This document shows positions 27,220-37,400 of a DNA stretch of 64,000 nucleotides, in pieces (the stretch's first letter is position 1; every line of letters starts with the position of its first letter). Under the pieces are notes generated by a model. The model made no database searches. It had not been told where the DNA came from and saw nothing but the letters and a program-made list of their open reading frames with translations. The stretch lies in assembly GCA_035934995.1 (NCBI GenBank), contig DASYXI010000048.1:1-64000 (forward strand), read 5' to 3'. This DNA is from REEB95 sp035934995 (GTDB lineage: Bacteria; Pseudomonadota; Alphaproteobacteria; ATCC43930; CGMCC-115725). The translations under genes were made by a program, and so were the position numbers.

Positions 27220-28269
27220 GTGGCCGTCTTCAAACGTGCGGACTCACCCAACTGGTTCATCGAATTCCAGTGCCTCGGCCAGACGGTGCGCCGGACCTCC
27301 GGAACGCCGTCAAAGGTGCACGCCAAGACCCTCGAAGAAAGACTGCGCCGGGAGATACAGGATCGGATTGTCGCTGGCAAGCTCCCGACCATTCCTTTTG
27401 GCGAAGCCATCGATCGCTACTTTGAAACCATCCTGTCACCACGGGGTAAAGACAAGGTCCGGGCCAAGGACATCTATGTTCTCGACAAGCTGCGCGCCCA
27501 CTTCGGCGCGGAGACACCACTCGACACCATCACAAACGCCGACATCGCCAAGTACCGCGATGACCTCGTCACCAAGTACGAGCTCAAACCTTCGACCGCC
27601 AATCGCGAAATCTCCTACATGCGGGCGATCCTCAACCGCGCTGCCAACGATTGGAATATCTCGACGGCGCCCTTCCGGGTGAAGATGTTCCGGGAGCCGC
27701 CGGGTCGTGTCCGCTGGCTGACGCCGGACGAGGAGAAGCGGCTTTTGGACGAATGTTCGTCGCATCTGCGGCCGATCGTGACCTTCCTGATGGATACCGG
27801 TTGCCGCAAGGACGAGGCCCTGAAGCTGACGTGGCGCGATGTGACGTTCGAACGGGGCAGGGCACGGATCCGCATCGAAGCCGACCGGGCCAAGAACGCG
27901 ACCGCGACCGGCAAGGCCGTGCCGAAACGCACCACACGGTTGTTGCGCCGGCTGGCCAAGATCCACCCCAAAGGCACGGATCACGTGTTCCTCTTCGTCC
28001 CGAAGACGAAAAAAAGCGGCAAGCCTCGCCCGCCGCGGCCGCTCGGCAATATTCAGATCGGATTCAAGGCCGCCTGCCGGCGGGCGAAGATCGAGGATTT
28101 CAACATCCACGATCTGCGCCACCACTACGCCTCACGCCTTGTCCAGCGTGGGGTTCCGCTCCAACGGGTCCAGCGGTTGCTCGGCCATAAGTCCATGCGC
28201 ATGACCGAACGCTACGCTCACCTAGCTCCATCGGATTTGGATGATGCCGTCGCGGTGTTGGACCGCTGA
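27220..28269 (+). CDS. int: Tyrosine recombinase (island integrase)
   Basis: A 349-residue site-specific recombinase. The N-terminal part (to about 160) carries the SAM-like core-binding domain. In the catalytic domain the full set of residues is visible: R196 (TGCRKDEAL), a lysine in the beta-hairpin region, H297 and R300 (HDLRHH), H323 (LGHKSM) and the nucleophile Y332 (ERYAH). Start is GTG 27220. It sits 84 bases from the repeat in tRNA-Thr and reads away from it. It should catalyse integration and, with the overlapping HTH protein, excision. It appears intact. Confidence 0.95.
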   Translation: MAVFKRADSPNWFIEFQCLGQTVRRTSGTPSKVHAKTLEERLRREIQDRIVAGKLPTIPFGEAIDRYFETILSPRGKDKVRAKDIYVLDKLRAHFGAETPLDTITNADIAKYRDDLVTKYELKPSTANREISYMRAILNRAANDWNISTAPFRVKMFREPPGRVRWLTPDEEKRLLDECSSHLRPIVTFLMDTGCRKDEALKLTWRDVTFERGRARIRIEADRAKNATATGKAVPKRTTRLLRRLAKIHPKGTDHVFLFVPKTKKSGKPRPPRPLGNIQIGFKAACRRAKIEDFNIHDLRHHYASRLVQRGVPLQRVQRLLGHKSMRMTERYAHLAPSDLDDAVAVLDR

Positions 28270-28544
28270 AGTTCGGCCAATTTGCGTTCGCGCCAGTCGG
28301 AGCCGGATTTTGAGCGGATCGAACGCGGCGGCGTGTGGGCGAGAGGGGCCGTCCGCAAGGGCGCGAGCAGGATCGGCTCGATGCGCCGGCTCGCCATGTA
28401 GGCGTCCAAATCGGTCTTGAGAAAGCGCGGCGTCCGCATTCCGAGCAGGTGCCGTGCGATTTTCAACCGGTCGAAATTGCGCCGGCTGATCCGCAGATAG
28501 GCGGCGGCCTCCCTCGGGGTGAACCAAGTTGCTTGGTCGCTCAT
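28218..28544 (-). CDS. Small helix-turn-helix protein, candidate excisionase
   Basis: A 108-residue protein. Residues 5-60 (FTPREAAAYLRISRRNFDRL...) form a MerR/excisionase-type winged helix, ending in a basic tail. Its 3' end overlaps the integrase 3' end by 52 bases on the opposite strand. Small HTH proteins beside island integrases are usually recombination directionality factors or regulators of the integrase. ATG 28544 is chosen because it begins just before the HTH. A longer in-frame extension upstream has no domain support. Confidence 0.7.
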   Translation of the reverse strand: MSDQATWFTPREAAAYLRISRRNFDRLKIARHLLGMRTPRFLKTDLDAYMASRRIEPILLAPLRTAPLAHTPPRSIRSKSGSDWRERKLAELQRSNTATASSKSDGAR

Positions 28545-28696
28545 GCGGCCGGCATGGCCACAGGCGAGGAAAAACGAGCCCACCATCCGCGTGAGCCAAC
28601 GGCCTGTCCGTGAATTGTTCGGCCTTCCACCGCTGATCCTCGTGCTTATCCGCAACAAAGATGCCGCGATGGCGGATGTCGAGACCACACTTACGA

Positions 28697-28724
28697 TCCC
28701 AAAGAAACCACGGTTGGTTTGGGA
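28697..28724. other. Imperfect inverted repeat downstream of the unknown gene
   Basis: TCCCAAA(G)AAACCA-CGG-TTGGTTTGGGA, a bulged stem in the 205-base spacer between the HTH gene and the hypothetical gene. Both are read on the minus strand, so it could end the hypothetical gene's transcript. The spacer holds no other feature I can support. Confidence 0.3.
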
Positions 28725-28749
28725 ATGTCGGATTATTTAATTCAGGAGA

Positions 28750-29493
28750 TTAATTTCGAGCCCGTGGAATTAATTTTACCAGAACCTTGCGAATTGATTC
28801 GTTGCTCAATCCGAAACCATTCGGAAATTGCTCCGGATATAATTCGATCGCATGCTTCCGGACCAGGGCAAATTGCTCTTTTTGAAGGCGATATTTGCGC
28901 AGTGATTCATCATCGATCAGGGAATGAACGACCTTTTCAAGGAATGAATTCGGCTCGGGACCGCGTTTTCGGTGATTTTTGTTTGTGGGACGCTCGCGGG
29001 CCAACTCGGCGTCAATTTCCGCAGCCAATCCGGATTCAAATACCAAAACGGACATGAATTTAAGATCTGGGCCGTTAATGGCCGAATTATTCCAATCGAC
29101 ATATTTTCGCTCGAATAAATCGGCCGGGATTTTTATCCGGCAATCATTCACGCCCCGAGGTCTCTTATAGCCATAGGCGACGCAACGTCCTTCCCGAATT
29201 TGCGCCAGCAATTGATCGGCCATTTCGATATGGGCGTGTATCGAAGCCGTCGTGACTTCGTCGGCCTCCCGGATTTGGCGCACCGCCGCCGCATACTGCG
29301 GATTGCGCGCCTGCTCCGTGTTCTGGAGTCCCTCCAGGATCACTCCCGCGGTACGCGCAACAAAAGCCCATTGCCATGGAGCCTCGCCGGCCTTTCGCAG
29401 CTCCTCGTGCGCAAATTCGTAAGGCGCGTCTCGGAGTGGGACGCCTAGGCTCCAAATATCGCGGCGCGGTACGACCAGACCATCGGGACACAT
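28750..29493 (-). CDS. Hypothetical protein of unknown function
   Basis: A 247-residue, probably cytoplasmic protein that I do not recognise. The sequence is mixed helical, with a central block KRPRGVNDCRIKIPADLFERKYVDW. A lysine/arginine-rich linker (about 190-200) leads to a C-terminal helical segment ending GLSNESIRKVLVKLI that resembles a small HTH. The start codon lies in the middle of an 8-bp-arm palindrome (29484-29508), which suggests self-regulation by a repressor. Codon use is visibly less GC-biased than that of host genes. Confidence 0.65.
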   Translation of the reverse strand: MCPDGLVVPRRDIWSLGVPLRDAPYEFAHEELRKAGEAPWQWAFVARTAGVILEGLQNTEQARNPQYAAAVRQIREADEVTTASIHAHIEMADQLLAQIREGRCVAYGYKRPRGVNDCRIKIPADLFERKYVDWNNSAINGPDLKFMSVLVFESGLAAEIDAELARERPTNKNHRKRGPEPNSFLEKVVHSLIDDESLRKYRLQKEQFALVRKHAIELYPEQFPNGFGLSNESIRKVLVKLIPRARN

Positions 29494-29508
29494 GCAGTAA
29501 GTGTCCCG
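29484..29508. promoter_or_regulatory. Operator-like palindrome over the start codon
   Basis: CGGGACAC-N9-GTGTCCCG, perfect 8-bp arms, with the ATG of the hypothetical gene in its centre. On the minus strand a possible promoter lies upstream (TTGATT-N16-TAGAGA, or TTGACT-N17-GACACT running into the palindrome). A bound protein would block initiation. Confidence 0.5.
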
Positions 29509-29569
29509 GAAACGGAGTCTCTAGTCAATAGAACTGTGAAATCAATAGCTTAGGTGGTTTTCCTAATAT

Positions 29570-29752
29570 TTATTCTCGACCGGTCGATAGGACGTACCAA
29601 GGGAAACCGGACGGACTCCGTCGACAATTGAGCGCGAATGTGGTCCACGTGACCAAGGCTCTAGCGCCGCCGAAGATGAACAGGCACAACATCACGATCG
29701 GGAAAAATGAGATGCGCCAAAGGCGATAGAGAACGGAATGATGAATGTTCAT
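29570..29752 (-). CDS. Small membrane protein, hypothetical
   Basis: A predicted 60-residue peptide with one transmembrane helix (about residues 12-30: FFPIVMLCLFIFGGARA). The start ATG 29752 has GGAG 8 bases upstream; an in-frame ATG at 29779 has none. No homologue is recognised. The ribosome-binding site and hydrophobic helix support it, but its small size keeps confidence modest. Confidence 0.45.
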   Translation of the reverse strand: MNIHHSVLYRLWRISFFPIVMLCLFIFGGARALVTWTTFALNCRRSPSGFPWYVLSTGRE

Positions 29753-29846
29753 GGTGGCATCTCCATCATTTCCCGTCATGGACCATCAATAACCAGGAAT
29801 GAACCGAATGAATGTTCGCATGACCATTTAGCCAATCATTGGGTCA

Positions 29847-30749
29847 TCATAAGAGTCTGAATCGGCGCTTATGCGGTCGTCGCTTCATCGGCTTCTCGGT
29901 CTTTCGCCGCTCGGCCCTGGTTGTCAGGATCGCGGCATCTTCCGGGTCGACCAAAAACCCTAAGGTGAATACCGGTTTGTGTGAGGTGTTTATCTCTTTC
30001 GCATAATGGATCAGCGATCGCTTATTGACCGCATATTCGAATTGAAGCATTTCGGGAAACTCGGCTTCGACCGGATGAAGTGTCCCAATATCTGCGGTAT
30101 CGCCTTTGCCAGCCGGCAGATCCAGGTACCGCAGGATCATGGCGGCGTATGTTTCCGCCAACTTTCGCTTGTGGCGCATCGTGAGCGGAATCCCGTGCCG
30201 CCAGGCCTCATCGGCCGCCATGGCCAGGACCATCTGGAGAGCCGTGCGGATAGGCTCTTTCGGTTTGGGGATGGCGAGCTTGGGAGCCAGCAATTCCACG
30301 GCTCGATCCACGACCGCGGTGCGGAATCCCAGGTACGGCTCGGCGGCCATTGGCTTGCTCATGCCAAGCCGAAGCGCGAGCCGGGTAATGCCGATGGTCG
30401 GAACCGTTAGGGTGCTGGCGATGAACTCATCCACGAGCCGATGGATGATCGTTTGGGGCGACGCATCTTTCCATGTCACCGGCGCCATCGCCCGATCGAA
30501 AGCCTTGGTCCTCTCCTTAAACGTCACGTAGATCGCCGCGTATTCCAGGGCGCGCCTGTTCGGAAACCGGCGATAGAACGTATGGAGCGTGCTGCGCGCG
30601 TCGCGGCAGATCATCGCCACGGATACCTTCTCGTAATCCTCCCAGGCCAGCCGTCGCGCCAGGGCTCCAAGGAAATTCATCGTGCGGCCGTGCTGGCCGC
30701 CCCGGCCGGTGGCACGTCGTCTTCGTCGCAGCCGTCTCGGATTGGGCAT
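29847..30749 (-). CDS. TetR-like transcriptional regulator
   Basis: A 300-residue protein with a TetR-type DNA-binding domain. VSVAMICRDARSTLHTFYRRFPNRRAL (around residues 42-68) fits the TetR HTH, and a helical ligand-binding region follows. The first 23 residues and the last 20 are very basic (RRLRRRRR, KRRPHKRRFR), unusual for the family. A later start at the ATG at 30680 would remove the N-terminal tail. The C-terminal extension (about 230-300) is longer than usual. It may control its own gene or the glucan synthase, separated by a 700-base spacer. Confidence 0.7.
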   Translation of the reverse strand: MPNPRRLRRRRRATGRGGQHGRTMNFLGALARRLAWEDYEKVSVAMICRDARSTLHTFYRRFPNRRALEYAAIYVTFKERTKAFDRAMAPVTWKDASPQTIIHRLVDEFIASTLTVPTIGITRLALRLGMSKPMAAEPYLGFRTAVVDRAVELLAPKLAIPKPKEPIRTALQMVLAMAADEAWRHGIPLTMRHKRKLAETYAAMILRYLDLPAGKGDTADIGTLHPVEAEFPEMLQFEYAVNKRSLIHYAKEINTSHKPVFTLGFLVDPEDAAILTTRAERRKTEKPMKRRPHKRRFRLL

Positions 30750-31456
30750 TGTGCCGGCGATAGAATGGTCGCCAAAAATTGCGATCGATCAGACAACAAC
30801 CCACTACATTTGTCTACATGGCCGCCCGCCAAATTCATAATACGAATTCTGGTCTCAACACAGCGATTCCGTAGCACCCTCTCCCCCTACGACAGGAGGT
30901 TACCGAACGAGGGCGGGGTGGAAACATCATCCGGCTAGAAAAGGCCGTCTAAATTTCAAACTGAGACAGTGCCGACGGGACCCAAGCTATCGGATGCTTT
31001 AATGACATGTTGAAATTCGGTGCACCATGTTCGGAATTGCATGACTCGTTTTACCGGCTTTTGTAACCGCAGCTTGTGACAGGAAGCTTTCTGTATCCTC
31101 GGTCTGAAGAATGAAATTAACGATGCGCTCGGTAGAACGCGTCAATGTTCGAGCAATTTACCTCGCTCACCAGATTTCGTTGGTCTAGCAACCACGCAAA
31201 AACCGCGATGTGGTACTGCTGGGCTCGCCCCAGCCGTGAGCAGGCGTGCAAGGATGGTGATTGCGTCCGAGCCTTAGGTGTGCGCGTCTAGGCCGGCGAA
31301 AGCACTCCGCGTGCTCCTCGACGAGGATGACGCCTTGATCGCCATGTCGCGTGACAAACTGGACGCAGAAATGGGGATTCGACGTCCGAGCAACTGCAGC
31401 CACTAAGGCCGAGTGATACGCGGCCGCGACGGTGGCTACAGACAAGGCCTAAAGCG
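30750..31456. other. 700-base spacer without a convincing gene
   Basis: This gap separates the divergent TetR-like and glucan-synthase genes and should hold both promoters. A weak minus-strand frame at 31185-31445 begins with TTG and lacks a ribosome-binding site. Part of it (HFCVQFVTRHGDQGVILVEE) looks protein-like and might be a gene remnant. I see no repeat or RNA gene. Confidence 0.4.
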
Positions 31457-34400
31457 TTGGGCTACTCAAATCCTACTGGCTCTTCCAAGCGTGCTGCCGC
31501 GTTTGCGCCGGTGGACGAACCTATTCGCGCGGAGTTGTTCAGCGTCGAACGGCTAGAACAGCACGCTGCAAGCCTCGCTGCGGCGCAGCGCGTCTCCGAG
31601 AAACGCAACGGCGCCAGTCGGCGTGCGACCCGGCTTTACGCCGACACGAAAGTCCTCGTCGCAGCCTATCGGTCCATCGTTGGCGCGACGCGTGCGCACC
31701 AGCCGATCACGTTAGCGGCTGAATGGTTGCTCGATAATTTCCATATCGTGGATGAGCAAATTCGCGAGATCAAGGACGATCTGCCACCCGGCTTCTATCG
31801 CATGCTGCCAAAGCTAGCCGATGGACCACTAGCGGGATATCCGCGCGTCTTCGGTGTCGCATGGGCACTGATCGCCCACACCGATAGCGCGTTCGACGTC
31901 TTGAAACTCACCCGCTTGGTCGCGGCATATCAGCGCGTCCAACCGCTTACCATCGGCGAACTCTGGGCCATCGCGATCACCTTGCGCATCACGCTGGTCG
32001 AGAATTTGCGCCGTTTGGCGGAAGCAATCGTCATGCGCCTCGACGCAAGCTGCCAGGCCGATGCGCTGATGGATCGGATCCTAGGGACGAAAACGAGCAG
32101 CGGCGAGACAGCGGCAACCGTTATGCACAGTCTCGACCAGATCCCGTGGTCCACCGCCTTTGCCGTGCAGTTGGCCGAGCGCCTGCGCGATCGCGATCCC
32201 AATGTTACGCCCGCGCTTCAATGGTTGAATAAAAAGCTCTCAGCGGAAGGAACGACTACTGACCAGATCGTCCGCGACGAGGTCCAGCGCCAAAGCGCGA
32301 TGAACGTCACCGTGCGCAACGTGATCACGAGCATGCGCCTGATCTCTACGATCAATTGGGCAGAATGGTTCGAAAGCGTAAGCCTGGTCGATGTGGCTTT
32401 GCGCGCGGCGAGCGATTTCGCTGCCATGGATTTTACAACCCGCGATCTCTACCGCCGTGCGATCGAGGAGGTGGCGCGCAATTCCGGGCACGACGAGATC
32501 GAGATCGCTCAACTGGCGATTGCGGCAGCGACGCAGGCCGCCAACGTAGCGGCGCGAACGAACGCACCTTTAGGCCGCGAATGCGATCCCGGCTATTACC
32601 TGATCTCGAAGGGCCGCCAGGGCTTCGAGCGGCGCCTGGCCAGCCGCGTTCCGCTGGGGCGGCGGCTTTTTCATGCGATTGCCGCAAGCGGCATATATGG
32701 CTACGCGGGGATGATCGCGCTCGTGGGCGCTGTCGTCCTGGGTTTCGGGCTGGTCGGCACAACTTATGGCGGACTCAGCGGCTGGGTGATCGCCCTGTTC
32801 ACAGTTCTCGGCGCGGTTCCCGCGTCGGATGTCGCCGTTGCCTTAGTCAACCGTCTCATAACCCAAAATGTGGGTGCGGTGCCGCTACCCGGGCTCGAGC
32901 TTCGCGAAGGAGTGCCGGCGGATCTCAGGACCATCGTCGTCGTACCCACGATGCTAACCACTCGAGAATCGATCGATGGACAGATCGAGCGCCTGGAAAT
33001 TCACTATCTGTCGAACGCCGACGACAATCTACATTTCGCACTGCTCTCGGATTGGGCGGATTCATCCACCGAGATTTCCGCGACTGACGAAAGACTGGTC
33101 GGCGCCGCCGCGGAAGGAATTGCGCGTCTTAATCGGCAATACGGGCGGGCTAACGCGGGCAGCCGTTTCTTCCTGTTGCATCGTCGGCGCGTTTGGAACA
33201 AGGGAGAAGATAGGTGGATCGGCTGGGAGCGCAAGCGCGGCAAGCTACACGAACTGAACCGACTCTTGCGCGGCGCGACCGACACCACCTTCCTGAATGT
33301 CGACGGCAAACCGGCGTTGCTCCCCGCCGTCCGCTACGTCATTACGCTCGATGCAGACACACGCATGCCGATCGGCGCGGCGAAGCGGCTGATTGGAAAG
33401 ATGGCCCATCCTCTCAACCGCCCGCGTTTCGATCGGCGCTTGGATCGCGTCGTGGAAGGGCACGGGATTCTTCAGCCGCGGGTGACTCCATCGCTGCCCA
33501 TTGGGCGCGAAGGGTCGCTGTTCCAGCGCGCCTTCTCCGGGCCTAATGGTCTCGATCCCTACGCCTTTGCCGTCTCCGACGTCTATCAGGACCTGTTCGA
33601 GGAAGGTTCGTATGTTGGCAAGGGAATCTACGAAATCGATATAGTCGAACGCGCGATGCAGGAGAAAATCCCCGACAGCACCGTATTGAGCCACGATCTG
33701 CTGGAAGGGATATTCACCCGCGCGGGGCTCGCTTCCGATATTGAGTTCGTCGAGGAATTTCCATCACGCTACGACGTCGCGAGCGCACGGCAGCACCGCT
33801 GGGCCCGCGGTGACTGGCAATTGCTGCCTTGGCTTTTTGGTCGCGGCCCCGGTAGGCACGACAATTCCGAGCGACGCGCTCTACCGGTGGCTGGCCGGTG
33901 GAAGCTCCTGGACAATCTGCGCCGTTCCCTTTCGGCGCCCGCGGCGCTTCTTGCCTTCATAGTGGGCTGGCTCCAGCCATTTGACGCGGCGCTGGCATGG
34001 ACCGCCTTCCTGCTGTTCACCCTCGCATTCCCGCCGCTGCTCCCGGCTATTGCCGGCATCGTTCCCAAACGAACAGGCGTTTCGCTGCGTAATCATCTGA
34101 ACGGCATCCGCAAAGATCTGGCGATCGGCTTTTTGCAGAGTGCGTTTCTCGTGACCTTCCTCGCGCATCAGGCCTGGCTGATGGTCGATGCCGTGATGCG
34201 AACACTGTACCGACTGTTTATTGCACGCCGCCGACTGCTGGAGTGGACGACCGCCGCGCAGTCGGGCGAAGACGCGCAATTCGATTCCCGCGCACTCGGC
34301 GTTCAGCTCTTGGCGAGCGTCGCGTTCGCCGTCGCCGTCGGCGTCGTCATCGTGCTCATTGGTGATCAAACATGGCTGCTCGCCGCGCCATTTGCTGCGC

Positions 34401-37400
34401 TTTGGGTCTTTTCGCCCATTGTCGCCAGGCTGGCGAGCCTGCCGCCGCCGGTGACCGGGCATCTATCGGTGACCGCCGCCGACGCTCACGCGCTGCGCCT
34501 GATCGCGCGGCGGACGTGGCGCTTCTTCGAGATTTTCGTCACGGCGGAAGACAACATGCTTCCGCCCGACAATTTCCAAGAAGAGCCGCACCCGGTGGTG
34601 GCGCATCGCACCTCGCCAACGAATATCGGCCTGTATCTGCTATCGGCCGTCGTCGCGCGCGATTTCGGCTGGCTAGGTACCTTCGAAACGTTGGACCGGT
34701 TGGAAGCGACATTTGCCACGATGGGCAAGCTCGAACGCTTTCGCGGCCACTTCTACAACTGGTATGACACGCGGAGTCTGCGCGCGCTTGAGCCGAAATA
34801 TATCTCTTCCGTCGATAGCGGTAATCTCGCCGGCCATCTGATTGCGCTCGGCAATGCCTGCCGCGAGATTGTCGCCGGCCCGGCTTTCAATCCGCGCTGG
34901 AGCTACGGACTAAAAGACACGATCAGTCTTCTCGCCGAATCCCTCCGTGCCAATCCGCACCAGCCGCTGCTGTCAACGCTGCTCGCAGCAATTGATGAAT
35001 TCGGAAGTCTGCTCGCACATCAACCAGGCGATGCAGTCGCCTTAGCGGGACTCATGGACGAACTGGTTCGTCGTGCGGATGCAATCGCTGAAATCGCAAA
35101 AGATTCCGCCGACGAACGCGCCTACGACGTTCCGATCTGGGCGAACGCGCTGCGGGCCTCGGTTTATGCACATCGGCACGACTTCGAAACGCTTATGCCA
35201 TGGGCCGGGATTGTCGCACGCGACGCGGCGCTGTTTGTGGGTGGCCCGGACCTTTCGGAACTTGCCAAAGTGCCCACGCTTGAACGCCTACCACAGGTTT
35301 GTGACGCGGTGCTACGCAGTCTCGAGGAGCGAAAAACGGATCCGTTAGGCAACAATCCCAATACGGCAGCACTGATCATCGCGCTGGAAAAATCTGGGCA
35401 GGCGGTACGATTGCTCCTCCATCGTCTGGTGACACTCGCCGAGACGTCCAAGACGATGGCTACCGCAATGGAATTCGGTTTTCTGTTCAATCTTGATCGC
35501 CAGCTCCTATCGATCGGCTATCGCGGCGCCGACGGTAGCCTCGATTCCAATTATTACGACCTACTCGCCTCCGAAGCGCGGCTGGCGAGCTTTGTGGCGA
35601 TCGCAAAGGGCGATGTTCCGGCGCGGCATTGGTTTCGTCTCGGGCGCACATTGACGCCAATCGATGGCGCCTCAGGCCTGATCTCTTGGTCCGGATCGAT
35701 GTTCGAATACCTGATGCCGTCACTCGTCATGCGCGCGCCGGCAGGCAGTCTGCTCGAACAGACCAATCGCCTGATCGTGCGCCGGCAGATTGAGTATGGC
35801 GAGGAACTCGGAATTCCCTGGGGTATGTCGGAATCGGAATATAACGCGCGCGATATTGAGCAGACATATCAATATTCAGGTTTCGGCGTTCCCGACCTAG
35901 GCTTCAAGCGCGCCCTCGGCGAAAACACCGTCGTCGCGCCCTATGCGACGGCACTCGCCGCCATGGTCGATCCCGCCGCCGCGGTGCGAAACTTCAAACG
36001 TCTCGAGGCGCTGGGTGCGCGCGGCCAATATGGCTGGTACGAGGCGATCGACTATACGCGCTCTCGTGTGCCCGATGGTGCGGAATTCATCGTCGTGCGC
36101 GCCTATATGGCGCATCACCAGGCAATGAGCCTGGTCGCCGTTGGCGATGCGCTGCAGGATGGTGCGATGCGTGCGCGCTTCCATGCCGAAGCATTCGTCC
36201 AGGCGGCCGAGCTTCTGCTCCAGGAGCGCATGCCGCGCGATGTCGCTCTTGCCCGTCAACCACCCGAACGCACGACGGAAGCGGTCGAAGCCGCCGGCCT
36301 TTTGCCCGACGTTCAGCGGCGCTATACGAGCGCCCATTCGCGGGTGCCGCGTACGCAGCTGCTTTCCAATGGACGTTATTCCGTGATGGTGACGGCCGCC
36401 GGCTCAGGTTACAGCCGCTGGCGTGATGTTGCTGTCACGCGCTGGCGCGAGGACACGACTTGCGACGGCTGGGGCTCTTACATCTTTTTGCGCGACGTGC
36501 ACAGCGGAGATGTGTGGTCGGCCGGCTACCAGCCGTGCGGCGCCGAACCGGACACATACAATGTGATTTTTGCCGAGGACGGCGCCCAGATCGCTCGGCG
36601 CGACGGTTTGATCGGCACCGTTCTGGAGATCGCGATCTCTCCGGAAGATGATGCGGAGGTGCGACGCATTTCGATCACCAACCACGGCATTCGCGCGCGG
36701 GAGATCGATGTGACGTCTTACGCCGAAATCGCCTTGGCGCGGCCGTCCGACGATTTGGCCCATCCCGCCTTTTCCAAATTGTTTGTGGAAACGGAGTTCG
36801 TGCCCGGGCTCGGGGCAATTCTCGCCACGCGGCGGCGACGTTCAGACGGCGATCCGCAGATCTGGGCGGCGCATCTCGTCGTCGTCGAGGGCGAAATCGT
36901 GGGCGGCGTGCAGTTTGAAACTGATCGCGCGCGCTTTCTCGGGCGCGGGCGGACCATTCGAGCGTCCGCCGCAGTGCATGATGGTTGGCCGCTGTCCGAC
37001 ACCGCGGGCGCGGTCCTCGATCCGGTTTTTGGCCTGCGCCAGCGCGTGCGTATCCCAGGTGGCGACACGGCACGACTGGCGTTCTGGACGATGGCCGCGC
37101 CTACACGTGAGGCCGTGCTCGACCTCGCGGACAAGCATCACGACGCGATGGCGTACGAGCGCGCGGCCACGCTTGCTTGGACGCAGGCGCAGATGCAGCT
37201 CCATCATCTGGGGATTTCCACGGACGATGCCCACCTATTCCAGCGACTCGCCAATCACGTGCTGTATTCCGACCCAGCCCTTCGGCCCTCGCAAGACATC
37301 CTAAAGCGCGGCGCGCGAAAGTCATCCGCGCTCTGGGCGCAGGGCATATCGGGCGATCTTCCCATCGTGCTCGTTCAGATCGTGGAGGGTGACGACCTCG

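Noticed and set aside
31185..31445. 86-codon minus-strand frame upstream of the glucan synthase
   Set aside because: TTG start, no ribosome-binding site; parts look protein-like but the whole cannot be supported as a gene.
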